From the NCBI GenBank assembly GCA_013399875.1, contig VXAZ01001668.1:930001-994000 (forward strand): a stretch of DNA of 64,000 nt, in the 5' to 3' direction. The stretch comes from Gymnorhina tibicen. Lineage: Eukaryota; Chordata; Aves; Passeriformes; Artamidae. Position numbers and translations under genes: made by a program. Below the pieces are notes generated by a model. The model ran no database searches, had not been told where the DNA came from, and was given only the letters and a program-made list of their open reading frames with translations. This document shows positions 62,330 through 64,000 of this stretch, piece by piece (the stretch's first letter is position 1; each line of letters starts with the position of its first letter).

Positions 62330-63135
62330 CTGCCTGGGAAAGAGCACAAAGGTGCCTAAGTGAGTGTTTTAACAAGTGGGAGATAAGGGCTTTTATCCTC
62401 AATGGATTAGAGGGCAGAGTTGGTTTCCTGACACTTAATGAAAGACAAGAACTGGATCATAAAGAACCTTGAAAGTGAAGCTTCTGTTTGATGCAATGGA
62501 GAAGAGGGCCCCGAAACCCAAGAGGAGTCTGAGATGGTTTAGTACCATGGCTGGTTTGATGGATAAGGGGGGGACATAACCACGTCTGTTGAGGGGAAGT
62601 GAGAAAAACAGGCCACTGTAACAGAGGAAAGAATCTGCTCCGGAGACCTGCACCTTCGGGGGAGCAAGAGAGGGTGGATGCCAAAATGTTACCTGAAGCA
62701 GTTTTCAAGAAGGGCAGGATGTGGGACACAGAGGCCCAGGCCAGGGCAGCACCCAGGTGGGGTGATGGGACTGTGCCCAAGGGAGAGAAGGGAAGGAGAT
62801 AAGGCTGTGAGTCTGGAGGGAGAGTTAAAGATGTCTTTGAGGTTTTTGATATGCTGAGGTTGTATTGCTGCCAGAAAGGAAGGGAGGAGAGAAAGTGAAG
62901 CCAGGGACACAAACACAACATGGGCGGGGGAGGAGAGGCTGAAGGGAAGAAATAACTGAAGAAGTAGGAAGAAAATTAGAGGGTACTGAGCAAAGAAGCC
63001 AGACAAGACAAGATTGTGGGTGATGAATGATGCCAAAGCTCTGGGCAAGCTGAAGAGGATGAGGCTGAAGCGCTGATAGAGAAGTTTGATTAAGATAAGG
63101 CCACTTGCTGTGCTGGGAAGAGCAGTAATCATGAG
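62330..63135. repeat. Purine-biased block, possible old unclassified interspersed repeat
   Basis: For about 800 bp the plus strand is strongly enriched in A and G, with phrases such as GAAGGAAGGGAGGAGAG, AAGTAGGAAGAAAATTAGAG and GAGATAAGGGCTTTTATCC. Flanking DNA lacks this skew. As a result the minus strand carries long overlapping Leu/Ser/Pro-rich frames (62457-62921, 62689-63132, 62825-63199), which are composition artefacts. The texture and phrases (AGAGGGCAGAGTTGG, AAGAACCTTGAAAGTGAAG) give me the impression of an ancient amniote interspersed repeat, but I cannot name a family. It could equally be unique purine-rich DNA. Confidence 0.35.
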
Positions 63136-64000
63136 GGCCAGAGGCTGGCATTTGTGTGCCTTTGATCCTTGAATAACAACACATAAAAAACTCTTGCATT
63201 TGTTATTTTCATGCTTAACTTTGTGTCTAAAACCTCTTGCATTTGTGTAGTTCCTTTCACCCTAAATTATTTTACAGAGGTCATTAGTTTGGCCAGCAGA
63301 GATTTTTGAGTGAACCAGAGCAGGTGTCAATTCTGGACACATGGACAATGCAGAAAGGAAAGTGGGAAGCAGCAGCAGGTCCCACAGAATACACAGGTGG
63401 ACTTTCATCTGAAAGTATTAAATTGAAAGCAGATAAAAACCCTCTTTAAAAAAATTAAAAATGAAAAAGAATTCTCTTTACAACCTTCCCCACTGTGACA
63501 GATTATGGGGGAAAAAGTTTTAATGGACCAGTATCTCCTCTCTTATAGCCCTGGAAATAAAACAGTCTGGTTTAAAACTGAAGGCATGATGAATTTGTGC
63601 ATTATCTTCCAGCAGGAGTAACTGTGGATACTATTTTTCCATTTTCTGAGGAAATATGAATAATGAGGAAGTCGATACCCAGTATCTGACACAAAACAAA
63701 GACTGGGCACCCACTTTCTTGTTGCTGCACGATGGTCGCTTGCACCAGCCCAGATAAGAGCTGTGCAAATTATTTTCCAGAATGTCTTAGATGTGAACAG
63801 CAGTGAAAGACGTGATGAAGAAAGCTTTCGTACTATCTGATTAAACAGTCCTAGAAAGGCCTATTTTTGAAATAGCAAGAGAACTGCTGCTTAACACCTA
63901 AAAACATTGTGAAATGCAGTAATCAGCATCAGGGCTCTGCGCAGTAGGGCAGCAAAACATTGCTCTGTAAGGAAGGTGTTGCTTGTTCTCTTCTCCTTTA
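63136..64000. other. Unique non-coding DNA
   Basis: No gene or repeat was recognised up to the window edge. Confidence 0.55.

Noticed and set aside
62457..63199. Three long overlapping minus-strand frames rich in Leu/Ser/Pro
   Set aside because: They arise from the pyrimidine bias of that strand. Frames shift across the block and no domain is seen.
1..64000. Bacterial or phage-type features (operons, CRISPR arrays, attachment sites, insertion sequences)
   Set aside because: None seen. CR1 content, CpG depletion and gene sparsity indicate vertebrate nuclear DNA.

Overview
The window reads as nuclear non-coding DNA of a bird, or at least a sauropsid. The main evidence is scattered fragments of the CR1 LINE family, several ending in the 8-bp tail repeats (ATTCTATG-like) typical of CR1. 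Other supporting signs are strong CpG depletion except at one island, low overall repeat density, an AT-rich background broken by short GC-richer patches, and the absence of bacterial gene packing, ribosome binding sites or operons. I found no protein-coding gene, no convincing exon and no structural RNA gene. The open frames present are short. Several open with GTG or TTG rather than ATG, many overlap on opposite strands, and none shows a domain I recognise apart from CR1 pieces. The window could be a gene desert or the inside of a very large intron; I cannot name the locus.

Layout. 1-8.7 kb: unique sequence. 8.75-9.30 kb: two CR1 3' ends, tail to tail. 11.2 kb: a perfect 12-bp hairpin. 11.80-11.95 kb: a CR1 reverse-transcriptase fragment still open on the minus strand. 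13.3-13.5 kb: a small CpG cluster. 16.9-17.2 kb: an AT-rich segment with a dense run of short palindromes. 25.8-34.4 kb: several much older CR1/L3-like relics, a 57-base T homopolymer and a TA/CA microsatellite. 34.8-35.8 kb: an AT-rich regulatory-looking segment followed by the window's only clear CpG island, which carries a tandem 36-bp duplication with four GATA motifs. 36.86 and 43.0 kb: further CR1 fragments. 44-52 kb: mostly unique, with small simple repeats. 52.7 and 55.5 kb: CR1 tails. 55.7-56.1 and 60.6-61.1 kb: AT-rich, homeodomain-motif-rich segments. 62.3-63.1 kb: a strongly purine-biased block that may be an old unclassified repeat.

No gene pathway can be described because no genes were found. 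The only functional hypothesis worth testing is that 34.8-35.8 kb is a promoter or enhancer, with other AT-rich blocks acting as distal regulatory elements. Conservation could not be measured here, so all regulatory calls are low confidence. I see no evidence of a novel multi-gene system.
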